A DNA stretch of 64,000 nt, taken from positions 310,001 through 374,000 of the forward strand of contig CBDFIN010000011.1 of assembly GCA_965248135.1 (NCBI GenBank), in the 5' to 3' direction. Shown here piece by piece: positions 1 to 7,954 of the stretch; position 1 is the first letter of the stretch, and each line of letters begins with the position of its first letter. A model generated the notes under the pieces. The model searched no databases. It was given only the letters and a program-made list of their open reading frames with translations, and was not told where the DNA came from. The translations under genes and the position numbers were made by a program. The DNA is from SZUA-100 sp965248135 (lineage in GTDB: Bacteria > Pseudomonadota > Alphaproteobacteria > Rhizobiales > Rhizobiaceae).

Positions 1-272
1 CCGTTTTCCAGCTCATGGTGCAATTCGACCGCCGCGATGCTGATGCCAAAGGCAGGATTTGCACCATGGGAGCCGGCGATCTGCGCGACCAGATCTTCGC
101 GCCGCAACAGCCGCCCGCCGGGTTGAATATTGATGAAGCCTGGCGCCAGCCGCCGCTCCAGCTGGTGTTCGAATAATGCCAATTCACCGGCAATTGTACC
201 GGCAAACCATTGGGTAAAGAAATCATGCAATTGTTTTATTTCAGCGGCGACTTCGTGCTCGGTTGACACCAT
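1..272 (-). CDS. SnoaL/DUF4440-like protein (partial, 3' end outside window)
   Basis: The reading frame opens with ATG at 272 on the minus strand and runs off the left edge, giving about 90 residues that begin MVSTEHEVAAEIKQLHDFF. The pattern of an N-terminal helix, a GELALFEHQLERRLAPGF stretch, then a predicted turn and strand resembles the small alpha+beta barrel of SnoaL/DUF4440 ligand-binding proteins. No catalytic residue can be assigned. Only 6 bp separate it from the stop of the GyrI-like gene upstream on the same strand, so the two are probably co-transcribed. The family call is tentative. Confidence 0.55.
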   Translation of the reverse strand, partial: MVSTEHEVAAEIKQLHDFFTQWFAGTIAGELALFEHQLERRLAPGFINIQPGGRLLRREDLVAQIAGSHGANPAFGISIAAVELHHELEN

Positions 273-278
273 AGTCTA

Positions 279-896
279 TTACCCCTTCTTTACCGGCTGA
301 CGCAGGATGGTCTTGAGCTTTTCCGGCGCGACACGGCGCGGATCGGAAAGATAGATCTCGTGGTGATGACCACTAAAATCATAGCTTTCACGCGGCATGA
401 TCTCATCATGCAATCTGGCGAGCACAGGCGCTTCATTATCATAGGAACCGATATGGAGGCATTGCAATGATGGCCCTTCCAAAAAGCGTTCGAAACGCAA
501 TTTTTGCAATTCACTATCTGCAACTTTCTTCGCCGCCTGGTCTTTTGCCGCATCAATCATATCACGCGTGATCCAGCCAGGCTGCATAATCATCATTGTC
601 CAACACCACTGCGACCTATCAAGCCTTTCGGCAAATGCCGCCAAATCATCGGCCCACCAAAGCCCTTCCAGTGGCGGCACCACATAATCCTCATTCAGCT
701 CCTTTTTACTGAGGAATTTTGTCTTGTAGGCCGTGGCAAAAAGACACTCTACTGCCGCACGATAGGCGGGCGATTGGTTCGGGTCACCCTTGCCATCGAT
801 CATCAAAAAAGCCATTTCGGGCACATCAACGAGATGAAATTCCGGTGATTTGTCACCGTAAAGCAGCGGCAGGGTCTTCTTGAAATCGATCTTCAT
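279..896 (-). CDS. GyrI-like domain protein
   Basis: This 205-residue protein begins MKIDFKKTLPLLYGDKSPEF and contains the stretches VPEMAFLMIDGKGDPNQSPAY and PPLEGLWWADD typical of stand-alone GyrI-like (SOUL/BacR-type) small-molecule-binding proteins. These proteins usually bind hydrophobic compounds and have no known catalytic site. Its start overlaps the end of the PadR gene by 4 bp (ATG/stop overlap), so the two are translationally coupled. PadR plus GyrI-like is a recurrent regulator/ligand-sink pair, and a role in drug or metabolite sensing is inferred from that pairing. Confidence 0.8.
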   Translation of the reverse strand: MKIDFKKTLPLLYGDKSPEFHLVDVPEMAFLMIDGKGDPNQSPAYRAAVECLFATAYKTKFLSKKELNEDYVVPPLEGLWWADDLAAFAERLDRSQWCWTMMIMQPGWITRDMIDAAKDQAAKKVADSELQKLRFERFLEGPSLQCLHIGSYDNEAPVLARLHDEIMPRESYDFSGHHHEIYLSDPRRVAPEKLKTILRQPVKKG

Positions 897-1420
897 GGGG
901 CTTCTCCAAATCTTGCAAGCGAGCGGTCGATCCAGTCCAGTTCCGCCGAAATGTGGCTGATCGAATAGTCAAACAGAACGTCAATAAAGGCAGGATCAGG
1001 CACCGATTTGGCCTGAATTTCTTGCAGCAATCGGGCGAGATGAACTTTTCTTTTTTCGAGAGCCAAAAGCGCATCGCTGGTTTTCATTGATGGCCAGTTG
1101 GCAAGCCCCAAAAGCACCGGCGGATAGGTTGGCCGGGGTTCGGCAATGAGGCCAAGGCTCATTTTCGCGTGTACCTTTCGCCCGCTGGCGGTTGGCGCAT
1201 AGATTTTTCTGGTGCTCTTTTCACCCTTTCCCGGCAGATATTTCTTTACCAGCCTCTTGCCCTCAAGTTTTTTTAAAAGAAAGTAGATCGATGAAAAGGC
1301 AAGTTCTGTCCACTCGCGCATGTTGCGTTCCTCGATCAGGCGTTCAAGGTCATAGCCATGACAGGGCCGTTCGATCAGCAAGCCTAAAAGGGCGTATTCG
1401 GCATCGGTGAGTTCGCTCAT
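893..1420 (-). CDS. PadR family transcriptional regulator
   Basis: A 175-residue protein starting MSELTDAEYALLGLLIERP, followed by HGYDLERLIEER and SSIYFLLKKLEGKRLVKKY. This is the winged-helix signature of PadR regulators (residues about 5-80), with a C-terminal helical dimerisation region (about 95-170). The open frame extends upstream of 1420, but the PadR domain starts at this ATG. A perfect 8-bp inverted repeat abuts the start codon (1421-1438), which suggests autoregulation. I see no good Shine-Dalgarno sequence. It probably controls its own operon with the GyrI-like gene. Confidence 0.85.
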   Translation of the reverse strand: MSELTDAEYALLGLLIERPCHGYDLERLIEERNMREWTELAFSSIYFLLKKLEGKRLVKKYLPGKGEKSTRKIYAPTASGRKVHAKMSLGLIAEPRPTYPPVLLGLANWPSMKTSDALLALEKRKVHLARLLQEIQAKSVPDPAFIDVLFDYSISHISAELDWIDRSLARFGEAP

Positions 1421-1438
1421 TATTATAGCACTATAATA
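1421..1438. promoter_or_regulatory. Perfect inverted repeat at PadR start (candidate operator)
   Basis: TATTATAG-CA-CTATAATA is an 8-bp perfect palindrome with a 2-bp centre, directly against the padR-like ATG. It contains TATAAT-like hexamers on both strands. A dimeric winged-helix protein such as PadR would fit this symmetry. Assigning it as the autoregulatory site is inference. Confidence 0.5.
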
Positions 1439-1488
1439 AATTGAAATATTTGTAAAGCTGCCGAATTGCAATCAGAATGTCTGGCCAT

Positions 1489-2622
1489 TTAGCGGGTTGT
1501 TATCTTGGTCAGGAACGGTGCTATCCATTGCGCCGCACCAACCCGGCCCATAATAACAGCGGCCATTTCTTTCGCCACTATCGGTGCGCGCAAGAAACCG
1601 GCCCCCGCGTGGCTGAGTGAATAGTAGAGCCCTGGCAATCTTCTGCTCTGGCCAAGCCGCAGCAGGCCATCACCGACAAATGAACGAATACCGATGCGGG
1701 TCTCGACAATCGGCAAACCGGCAATGGCGGGCACGGCACACACCGCACCGGCAAGAATCTGGTTGATAATCGCCGGCTGCGCCGAAAGCCGGTCGCGGCC
1801 TTCCTCATGGCTTGAACCGACAAGCAACCGATGGTCATCAAGCGGGATCAAGATACCGTCGGGTGTTTTGAGCGGATGGGATATAAGCGATGTTTGCAGT
1901 TGTAATTCCAGCAATACGCCGCGCACCGGACGGGACGTGGGCACATCGTCGGGCAGGCCCTCAATCGTATTGACCCCATGCCCGGCGGCAAGCACGATAT
2001 TTTTCGCCTTAACGTGGTCGCCATTGAGAATTTCGATGCTAAAGCCGGTTTTTGCCTCTGCAATTCGGTCAACCGGTTGATTCTCAATCAAATTGCCGCC
2101 CCGGTTTTGCAACGCCCTCGCCAGCGCTGCGCAGGTCAGCCGGGCGTCAAGATGGCAGATTTCCGGCAGATGGTATCCGGCGACCATATTTTCTGAAAGA
2201 CAGGGTATTCGATCATGCAAGCGCTTTCGGTCGAGGCTTTCGATCCTGCGGCCTGCCCGACGATAGCCATCCGCGTCGCGCTCAAGGCGCTCAAGCCCGC
2301 TCTCCTCGGCGACATGGGTAACGCCTCTATTACCAAAGCCAATATCCATAGCTGACTCTCGCTCAAGCAATTTTTCATAGGCTGGCCAGGCTGCCAGAGC
2401 TGCCCATTCCAGTGTCCGTAATTTGCCGGTTCCAGGACGTGGTTCAAGCCAGGCTCCGGCGGCCCCGCTGGCGCCCGATGCTAAATTTCCCTTGTCGATA
2501 ATGGTGACTTCAACGCCCTGACAAACTAGTTCAAAGCCAAGGGAGAGACCGGCAATGCCGGCGCCAATTATGACCACCGGGCCTGCATTGGCCGCGTTCT
2601 TATCCGGTACCGGTGGAACCAT
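1489..2622 (-). CDS. FAD-dependent oxidoreductase, glycine-oxidase (ThiO)-like DAO family
   Basis: About 377 residues from ATG 2622. The N terminus has the Rossmann FAD motif VVIIGAGIAGLS (near residues 16-27), then an acidic beta-2 end (VTIIDKG) and GASGAAGAWLEPRP, typical of the DAO family. The C terminus carries GLYYSLSHAGAGFLRAP, matching the conserved flavin-contact loop. Family members oxidise glycine, sarcosine or D-amino acids. No thiamine genes are adjacent, so the substrate is open. The frame is open further upstream, but 2622 gives a normal N terminus and overlaps the dut stop by 23 bp, implying coupled translation with dut. Confidence 0.75.
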   Translation of the reverse strand: MVPPVPDKNAANAGPVVIIGAGIAGLSLGFELVCQGVEVTIIDKGNLASGASGAAGAWLEPRPGTGKLRTLEWAALAAWPAYEKLLERESAMDIGFGNRGVTHVAEESGLERLERDADGYRRAGRRIESLDRKRLHDRIPCLSENMVAGYHLPEICHLDARLTCAALARALQNRGGNLIENQPVDRIAEAKTGFSIEILNGDHVKAKNIVLAAGHGVNTIEGLPDDVPTSRPVRGVLLELQLQTSLISHPLKTPDGILIPLDDHRLLVGSSHEEGRDRLSAQPAIINQILAGAVCAVPAIAGLPIVETRIGIRSFVGDGLLRLGQSRRLPGLYYSLSHAGAGFLRAPIVAKEMAAVIMGRVGAAQWIAPFLTKITTR

Positions 2623-3052
2623 ACCCGCCGCCGCCACGTGTTGTCGTGGAAAGCTCTTCCGTTTCAACCACTTGCGTTTGAATAACCGGCGCAACAATCA
2701 GTTGCGCGACGCGTATACCGCGGGTGATGATGAATGGTTCGTTGCCGTGATTAATCAGCAAGATTTGCACTTCACCGCGATAGTCGGCATCGATCGTGCC
2801 GGGCGAATTCAGCACTGTTACGCCATGCTTGAGCGCCAGACCGGAACGTGGACGGATCTGACCCTCGTGGCCACCGGGCAATTCAATGATCAGCCCGGTT
2901 GGTACCAGTTTTCTCATTCCCGGCGCCAGCGCGATTGGCAGATCTTCTGATATAGCAGCGCGCAGGTCCATGCCAGCGGCCTGGTCTGTCTCATAGGAAG
3001 GTAATTCAAGGCCGGCCCCATGGTCAAGACGGATAATCGAAAGTTCGGGCAT
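2600..3052 (-). CDS. dut: Deoxyuridine 5'-triphosphate nucleotidohydrolase
   Basis: A 150-residue dUTPase hydrolysing dUTP to dUMP and diphosphate in the cytosol. The conserved motifs appear in order: AAGMDLRA (motif 1), RPRSGLALKHGV (motif 2), GTIDADYRGE with the catalytic Asp (motif 3), RVAQLIVAPV (motif 4) and the C-terminal glycine-rich RGGGGYGSTG (motif 5). Length matches the trimeric family. I chose the MPELSIIRLD start at 3052 rather than the longer frame to 3130, because family proteins begin just before this strand. It overlaps the downstream oxidoreductase gene. Confidence 0.95.
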   Translation of the reverse strand: MPELSIIRLDHGAGLELPSYETDQAAGMDLRAAISEDLPIALAPGMRKLVPTGLIIELPGGHEGQIRPRSGLALKHGVTVLNSPGTIDADYRGEVQILLINHGNEPFIITRGIRVAQLIVAPVIQTQVVETEELSTTTRGGGGYGSTGTG

Positions 3053-3199
3053 GTATGGCCATCTCAATTTGAATTTGGACCACCATAGGGCTTTACCCGC
3101 GGCGGAACCAGTGGTCAGGCGCGGTTTCAACAGCTGTTTTTGAAAGCATCAAGCAATGCAGACAGGAATGGATTTCGCAGCATTGAAATCCAAAATCCC

Positions 3200-4510
3200 C
3201 TATTCGGCAGCGTCCTTGCGCGCCATTGGATTGTTGGGGTGGGTGGTCCAGTTGACATATTCCGCCGGGATCGGCTGCTTGGTGCGCGGGTCGACGCCGG
3301 AAATCTGTTCCATGGTCAAACATTCCTCGACCGGACAAACACTGACACACAGGTTACAACCAACGCATTCCTCGACGATCACCTCAAACCCACGGGCGCC
3401 ATCGATAGTTGCGGTAATCGCCTGGTGGGAGGTATCTTCGCAAACAATATGACAGCGGCCACATTTGATGCACAGGTCCTGGTCAATTTTTGCCTTGGTT
3501 ACATAGTTGAGATTGAGATATTGCCAGTCAGACAGATTGGGCACAGCGCGACCGATAAAGTCATTGATTGTAGCATGGCCCTTGTCGTCCATCCACGAGG
3601 AAAGACCATCAATCATTTCCTCGACGATCTTAAACCCATAGGTCATCGCGGCCGTACAAACCTGCACCGAACCGCAGCCAAGGGAAATGAACTCGGCCGC
3701 ATCGCGCCAGTTAGTGACACCGCCGATGCCCGACATCGGCAATTTGGCGGTTTCGGCATCACGGGCGATCTCCGCCACCATGTTCATGGCGATCGGCTTG
3801 ACGGCCGGGCCACAAAGGCCACCATGCGAACCCTTGCCGTCGATCGTCGGCTCGGGAGCAAAATTGTCAAGATTGACGCTGACGATGGAGTTGATGGTGT
3901 TTATCAGCGACACCGCATCAGCACCGCCGTTCAACGCCGCGCGCGCCGGATGGCGGATATCGGTGATGTTCGGTGTCAACTTGACGATGACCGGCATGTC
4001 GCAATATTGCTTGCACCAGCGGGTGACCATCTCGATATATTCCGGCACCTGACCGACCGCCGCGCCCATGCCGCGCTCGCTCATGCCATGGGGACAACCG
4101 AAATTGAGTTCGATGCCATCGGCGCCGGTTTCTTCCACCCGCGGCAGGATCGCTTTCCAGGCCTCCTCTTCGCAGGGCACCATCAGTGAGACAATTATCG
4201 CCCTGTCCGGCCAGTCTTTTTTGACCTGGGTAATTTCATCGAGATTGGTTTGCAACGGTCGGTCGGTGATCAGCTCAATATTGTTGAGGCTTAAAAGCCG
4301 CCGGTCCGGTCCGTGAACTGCGCCATAACGGGGACCGTTAACATTGACCACCGGCGGGCCATCCTCGCCAAGTGTTTTCCACACGACACCACCCCAGCCG
4401 GCCTCGAATGCGCGAACCACATTATAGGCCTTATCGGTTGGTGGCGCAGAGGCGAGCCAGAACGGGTTGGGCGATTTGATACCGCAAAAATCGATTGATA
4501 GATCAGCCAT
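3200..4510 (-). CDS. preA: NAD-dependent dihydropyrimidine dehydrogenase subunit PreA
   Basis: A 436-residue catalytic subunit that reduces uracil and thymine to the dihydropyrimidines (reversible) using electrons from PreT. The N-terminal FMN TIM barrel (about 1-310) has the active-site loop NFGCPHGMSERGMG with the catalytic Cys. The C terminus has two 4Fe-4S motifs, CIKCGRCHIVC and CVGCNLCVSVCP. The start has an upstream AGGA-rich ribosome site. It lies 14 bp after preT, forming an operon. The later pathway genes (dihydropyrimidinase, ureidopropionase) are not in this window. Confidence 0.93.
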   Translation of the reverse strand: MADLSIDFCGIKSPNPFWLASAPPTDKAYNVVRAFEAGWGGVVWKTLGEDGPPVVNVNGPRYGAVHGPDRRLLSLNNIELITDRPLQTNLDEITQVKKDWPDRAIIVSLMVPCEEEAWKAILPRVEETGADGIELNFGCPHGMSERGMGAAVGQVPEYIEMVTRWCKQYCDMPVIVKLTPNITDIRHPARAALNGGADAVSLINTINSIVSVNLDNFAPEPTIDGKGSHGGLCGPAVKPIAMNMVAEIARDAETAKLPMSGIGGVTNWRDAAEFISLGCGSVQVCTAAMTYGFKIVEEMIDGLSSWMDDKGHATINDFIGRAVPNLSDWQYLNLNYVTKAKIDQDLCIKCGRCHIVCEDTSHQAITATIDGARGFEVIVEECVGCNLCVSVCPVEECLTMEQISGVDPRTKQPIPAEYVNWTTHPNNPMARKDAAE

Positions 4511-4524
4511 GGTCCTGCCCTTTC

Positions 4525-5898
4525 CTACGCTTTCAACGCGCGGTTGATTGATTCTGCTGCCTGCTTGCCGTCCTCAACCGCCGCGACGGTCAGGTCTTCG
4601 CCACCGGCAATACAGTCACCGCCGGCCCAAACGCCTGTTCTTGAGGTGCAGCGCTCCTCATCCACCTTGATGCGGTTCTTTTCCATCGCGAGCCCGCTGC
4701 CAGTCAGGGGTGAGGCATCAAATTTCTGGCCGATTGCCTTAAACACCATATCGGCGGCAAGGGTAACGGTCTCGCCGGTTCCTTGAAGGTTGCCATTTGA
4801 AAGACTGGTCTGCTCCAGTTCAATGCCTGAAATTGCTCCAGCTGAATCGAGCTCTAACTTACTTGGTTGCAGGAAGTGGCGGATGACCACGCCGTGGGTC
4901 TGGGCCAGTTCCTGCTCATATTCAGAAGCGCCCATTTGCGCAACCCCGCGCCGATAGGCGATCGTCACCTGATCGGCACCGAGCAATTTGGTTTGCACGG
5001 CCACATCCACCGCTGTCATGCCACCGCCGATGACGACAATATTCTGCCCCACCGGCAAAGTGGAAAGATCGTCCGACTGGCGAAGATCGGCGATATAGTC
5101 GACCGCATCAAGGCACCCGGGTGCATCTTCGCCGTCAAGGCCGAGACTGTTGACACCGGCCAGGCCCAGCCCGAGGAACACCGCATCAAAATCCTTTTCA
5201 AGATTATCAAGCGTAACATCTGCACCGAGCGCCTTGCCCGTCTCGATGGTTATGCCACCGATCTGAAGAATGTAATTCAGTTCCCGCTGGGCAAAATTAT
5301 CGACCGACTTATAGGAAGCGATGCCATATTCATTCAACCCGCCGGCCTTGGCGCGAGGGTCGAACACCGTCACCTCGTGGCCGTGTACGGCCAAACGATG
5401 GGCACAGGCGATGCCGGCAGGACCAGCGCCAACGACCGCAACTTTCCTGCCGGAACTTTCAGCCCGCGCAAACGGATGGCTGCCGGTGCCCATCAACTTG
5501 TCGGTGGCATAGCGCTGCAGCCTGCCTATCGTCACCGGTATTTTCTCGGCCGTCTGGCGCACACAGACCTCTTCACACAATGTCTCGGTCGGGCAGACCC
5601 GTGCGCACATGCCGCCAAGGATGTTTTCGGCAAAAATCGTCCGCGCTGCACCCTTGGCATTGCGATTGGCGATCTGGCGGATGAACAGGGGAATATCAAT
5701 GCTTGTGGGACAGGCATTCATGCACGGTGCATCGTGGCAAAAATAGCACCGTTCGGCCTCAACCATCGCCTCATGCAGGCTGAATAGCGGATGCAGATCG
5801 GAGAAATTCTCGTTATATTGACCTTTGTCCAACAGTGCCGATCCGATTGCCGGATTTTCGCTTGAAGTCACGCTCATTCTCCCGGTGTTCTTGCCCAA
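4525..5898 (-). CDS. preT: NAD(P)-dependent dihydropyrimidine dehydrogenase subunit PreT
   Basis: A 457-residue electron-entry subunit. The N terminus carries the GltD/DPYD-type cysteine clusters CYFCHDAPCMNACP and GGMCARVCPTETLCEEVC. It is followed by an FAD motif (VVGAGPAGIACAHRLA) and an NAD(P) motif (VVIGGGMTAVDVAVQ). A second in-frame ATG at 5877 (MSVTSSENP) is an alternative start with GGGAG very close upstream, so neither start is certain. It pairs with preA. A RutR-like palindrome lies about 75 bp upstream, between preT and the divergent aldehyde dehydrogenase. Confidence 0.92.
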   Translation of the reverse strand: MGKNTGRMSVTSSENPAIGSALLDKGQYNENFSDLHPLFSLHEAMVEAERCYFCHDAPCMNACPTSIDIPLFIRQIANRNAKGAARTIFAENILGGMCARVCPTETLCEEVCVRQTAEKIPVTIGRLQRYATDKLMGTGSHPFARAESSGRKVAVVGAGPAGIACAHRLAVHGHEVTVFDPRAKAGGLNEYGIASYKSVDNFAQRELNYILQIGGITIETGKALGADVTLDNLEKDFDAVFLGLGLAGVNSLGLDGEDAPGCLDAVDYIADLRQSDDLSTLPVGQNIVVIGGGMTAVDVAVQTKLLGADQVTIAYRRGVAQMGASEYEQELAQTHGVVIRHFLQPSKLELDSAGAISGIELEQTSLSNGNLQGTGETVTLAADMVFKAIGQKFDASPLTGSGLAMEKNRIKVDEERCTSRTGVWAGGDCIAGGEDLTVAAVEDGKQAAESINRALKA

Positions 5899-5972
5899 TA
5901 CCGGCCAGCGCCGGTTGCAGCGGTGTTGTCGATGAAAAGAATGCCGTGATTTCGATGATCAGTCAACGATTT

Positions 5973-5988
5973 TTTACCAGATGGTAAA
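5973..5988. promoter_or_regulatory. RutR-like palindromic operator
   Basis: TTTACCAGATGGTAAA is a perfect 6-bp inverted repeat with a 4-bp centre. The E. coli RutR box is TTGACCA-nn-TGGTCAA; this site has the same ACCA-nn-TGGT core and spacing, differing at one symmetric position per arm. It lies in the preT/aldehyde dehydrogenase divergent intergenic region, where a pyrimidine-sensing TetR-type repressor would be expected. No rutR gene is in the window. Confidence 0.6.
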
Positions 5989-6105
5989 TTTTTAGTCTTC
6001 TGTCACACCAACAAGCTGATTATTTTCTTGAAGCGACAATATTGCTGGTGCACATATTTTAAGTGACCGGAATTGACGTGTTGACAACAATTGAGGGTAA
6101 GAGCG

Positions 6106-7581
6106 ATGGGTGAAAATTTAAGTAAAACAGTGGCCCAGGGCCGCGCTTTCATGAACATAATTGGCGGCAAAATCTGTGAAGCCCGGTCGGGCAAGCGCAT
6201 GGATGTGATCTCACCGTCCAACGGGCTTTCATTTGGCTCGATACCGGCGGGTGACAAGGCCGATATCGATGCGGCGGTGGCCGCCTCGCGCAAGGCATAT
6301 GAGCAGGGCGCCTGGGGCAGGATGGCAGCGGTCGATCGCGGCCGTATCTTGTTGCGGCTTGCCGACCTCATCACCGACAACGCCGATGAACTGGCGGCGC
6401 TCGAATCACGCGATACCGGCAAGCCCATTCGCCAGGGTGTGGCCGATATTGTTGGCTGTGCCCGATATTTCGAATATTACGGCGGTGCCGCCGACAAGAT
6501 CCACGGTGAAACCATTCCCATTGCTGGCGACTTTCTGGCGCTGACTTTGCGCGAAGCCCATGGGGTGGTGGCGGGTATCATCCCGTGGAACTATCCGGCG
6601 CAGATTTTGGGCCGGGTGGCGGGTGCCGGCCTTGCCATGGGTAACGCGATGGTGGTGAAACCGGCGGAAGATGCCTGTCTTTCAGTGCTGCGGGTGGCCG
6701 AGCTGGCGCTTGAAGCCGGCCTTCCGGAAGGTGCCTTCAATGTGGTAGCCGGCACGGGCCTGGATGCCGGCGCGCCGCTGGCTGCACACAGTGATGTCGA
6801 TTTCATCACCTTTACCGGTTCGCCACTGACCGGTGCCACCATCCAACAGGCGGCGGCAACCCACAATCACGGTGTGACAATGGAGCTTGGCGGCAAGTCA
6901 CCGCAAATCATTTTCGCTGATGCCGATCTTGATGCAGCCCTGCCGGTGGTGGTCAACGCCATCATCCAAAATGGCGGCCAGACCTGCTCTGCCGGTTCGC
7001 GGGTGATGCTTGAGGCATCAATCTATGACGCGTTCACCAAAAAACTGGCCGAGCGCTTTCAAGCCTTGATTGCCGGGCCGCATGATGCCGATCTCGACCT
7101 CGGTGCGCTCGTTTCGAAAAAGCAGCTAGGCGTTGTCAATGGATTTATTGACGATGCCGAACGGGCCGGCGTGAATGTCGTTGCGCGGGGGCAGATTGCC
7201 GGCAATGCGCCGGAAGGCGGCTATTACTGCGCACCGGCACTTTTTGGCCAGGTACCGCGAAGTGCCGATATCGCCCTTAAAGAGGTGTTCGGACCGGTGC
7301 TTGCAGCGTTTTCGTTTGATAGCGAAGATGACGCGGTGGCACTTGCCAACAATACCGAGTTCGGCCTTGTGGCAGCCATATGGACCAGCGACGGTGCGCG
7401 GCAAATGCGCATGGCAAAAAGGGTGCGGGCTGGCCAAATTTATATCAATTCCTATGGTGCCGGCGGAGGCATCGAGTTGCCCTTTGGTGGTTTCAAGAAA
7501 TCCGGCTTCGGGCGTGAAAAGGGCTTTGAGGGCCTGTTTCACATGAGCGCCACCAAGACGGTGGTATTCAAGCACGGGTGA
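6106..7581 (+). CDS. Aldehyde dehydrogenase (NAD(P)+, betaine-aldehyde type)
   Basis: A 491-residue ALDH oxidising an aldehyde to the acid. Visible landmarks are GIIPWNYPAQ (cofactor loop), FTGSPLTGATIQ, MELGGKSPQ with general-base Glu260, NGGQTCSAGSRV with nucleophile Cys294, and KEVFGPVLAAF. Glu260 argues for hydrolytic rather than CoA-acylating chemistry. The ATG at 6106 has GAGGG 8 bp upstream, so I prefer it to the TTG at 6091. It is divergent from preTA with the RutR-like site between, so a role in pyrimidine-derived aldehyde disposal is plausible but unproven. A strong terminator follows at 7663-7692. Confidence 0.88.
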   Translation: MGENLSKTVAQGRAFMNIIGGKICEARSGKRMDVISPSNGLSFGSIPAGDKADIDAAVAASRKAYEQGAWGRMAAVDRGRILLRLADLITDNADELAALESRDTGKPIRQGVADIVGCARYFEYYGGAADKIHGETIPIAGDFLALTLREAHGVVAGIIPWNYPAQILGRVAGAGLAMGNAMVVKPAEDACLSVLRVAELALEAGLPEGAFNVVAGTGLDAGAPLAAHSDVDFITFTGSPLTGATIQQAAATHNHGVTMELGGKSPQIIFADADLDAALPVVVNAIIQNGGQTCSAGSRVMLEASIYDAFTKKLAERFQALIAGPHDADLDLGALVSKKQLGVVNGFIDDAERAGVNVVARGQIAGNAPEGGYYCAPALFGQVPRSADIALKEVFGPVLAAFSFDSEDDAVALANNTEFGLVAAIWTSDGARQMRMAKRVRAGQIYINSYGAGGGIELPFGGFKKSGFGREKGFEGLFHMSATKTVVFKHG

Positions 7582-7662
7582 GCAGATGAGAATATGGGTT
7601 CACTGATTTTTGCTGATGTTTAACAATATCACGTCGTTCGAAATACGTTCCTTAAAAATAAA

Positions 7663-7692
7663 AAAAAGGGACATCTTTCGATGTCCCTTTTT
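7663..7692. terminator. Bidirectional rho-independent terminator
   Basis: A 13-bp perfect stem (AAAAAGGGACATC paired with GATGTCCCTTTTT) closed by a TTTC loop, with A/T runs at both ends so that it works on either strand. It ends the aldehyde dehydrogenase transcript from the left. It also ends the tiny minus-strand unit at 7698-7787 from the right. Confidence 0.85.
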
Positions 7693-7697
7693 CGGCA

Positions 7698-7742
7698 TTA
7701 TACGGTAGTGCCGCCATCTCCTATTAGAAAAATAGCATTCAT
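7698..7742 (-). CDS. Tiny 14-codon ORF with strong RBS (stand-alone leader-like unit)
   Basis: ATG at 7742 encodes MNAIFLIGDGGTTV followed by TAA. AAGGAGA (7751-7757) sits at an ideal 9-base spacing upstream, much better than most RBSs here. A candidate promoter at 7794-7822 would start the RNA at about 7787, right at a 6-bp 5' hairpin (7771-7786), and a strong terminator follows 6 bp after the stop. The unit would make an RNA of about 125 nt with no downstream gene, so it is not an attenuator for a neighbour. It could be a small protein or a small RNA. I recognise no family. Confidence 0.45.
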   Translation of the reverse strand: MNAIFLIGDGGTTV

Positions 7743-7770
7743 AGCGATCATCTCCTTTTTTTACCGATCT

Positions 7771-7786
7771 AAGAGCACTCGCTCTT
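7771..7786 (-). ncRNA. 5' hairpin of the tiny transcript
   Basis: AAGAGC-GAGT-GCTCTT (minus-strand reading) is a perfect 6-bp stem with a 4-base loop. It lies at the predicted 5' end of the short minus-strand RNA and about 14 bases ahead of its Shine-Dalgarno sequence. Such 5' stem-loops commonly protect short RNAs from decay. That role here is inferred. Confidence 0.4.
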
Positions 7787-7793
7787 TTCTCTT

Positions 7794-7822
7794 TAGATAA
7801 GCTGAATTTAGGCTCGATTTAA
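7794..7822 (-). promoter_or_regulatory. Candidate promoter of the tiny transcript
   Basis: On the minus strand TTAAAT (7817-7822) and TATCTA (7794-7799) are separated by exactly 17 bp. This places the start about 7 bp downstream, at the base of the 5' hairpin. The -35 match is weak, so this rests mainly on its fit with the hairpin, RBS and terminator. Confidence 0.35.
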
Positions 7823-7954
7823 GACCATTACAGCAAATTAACGTTACCAGAAGGTGAAGAGATGCTGATAGGCATTTCCCATTGTCTGATGAAGTTAACC
7901 GTGCAAATAGCCGTTAGTAGGCAATTTGTCGATGACAAAATGCACAGCGCGTGA

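Noticed and set aside
1489..2622. Thiamine biosynthesis thiO with a TPP riboswitch
   Set aside because: The protein is DAO-like, but no thiC/thiG/thiS genes and no THI-box-like sequence are seen. The gene overlaps dut instead.
3140..4189. Plus-strand open frame of 349 codons opposite preA
   Set aside because: It is fully antisense to preA, which has intact catalytic and Fe-S motifs. The antisense translation has no recognisable domain and is a by-product of codon bias.
4867..5787. Plus-strand open frame of 306 codons opposite preT
   Set aside because: It lies entirely antisense to the clear PreT coding region, with no motif and no ribosome site of note.
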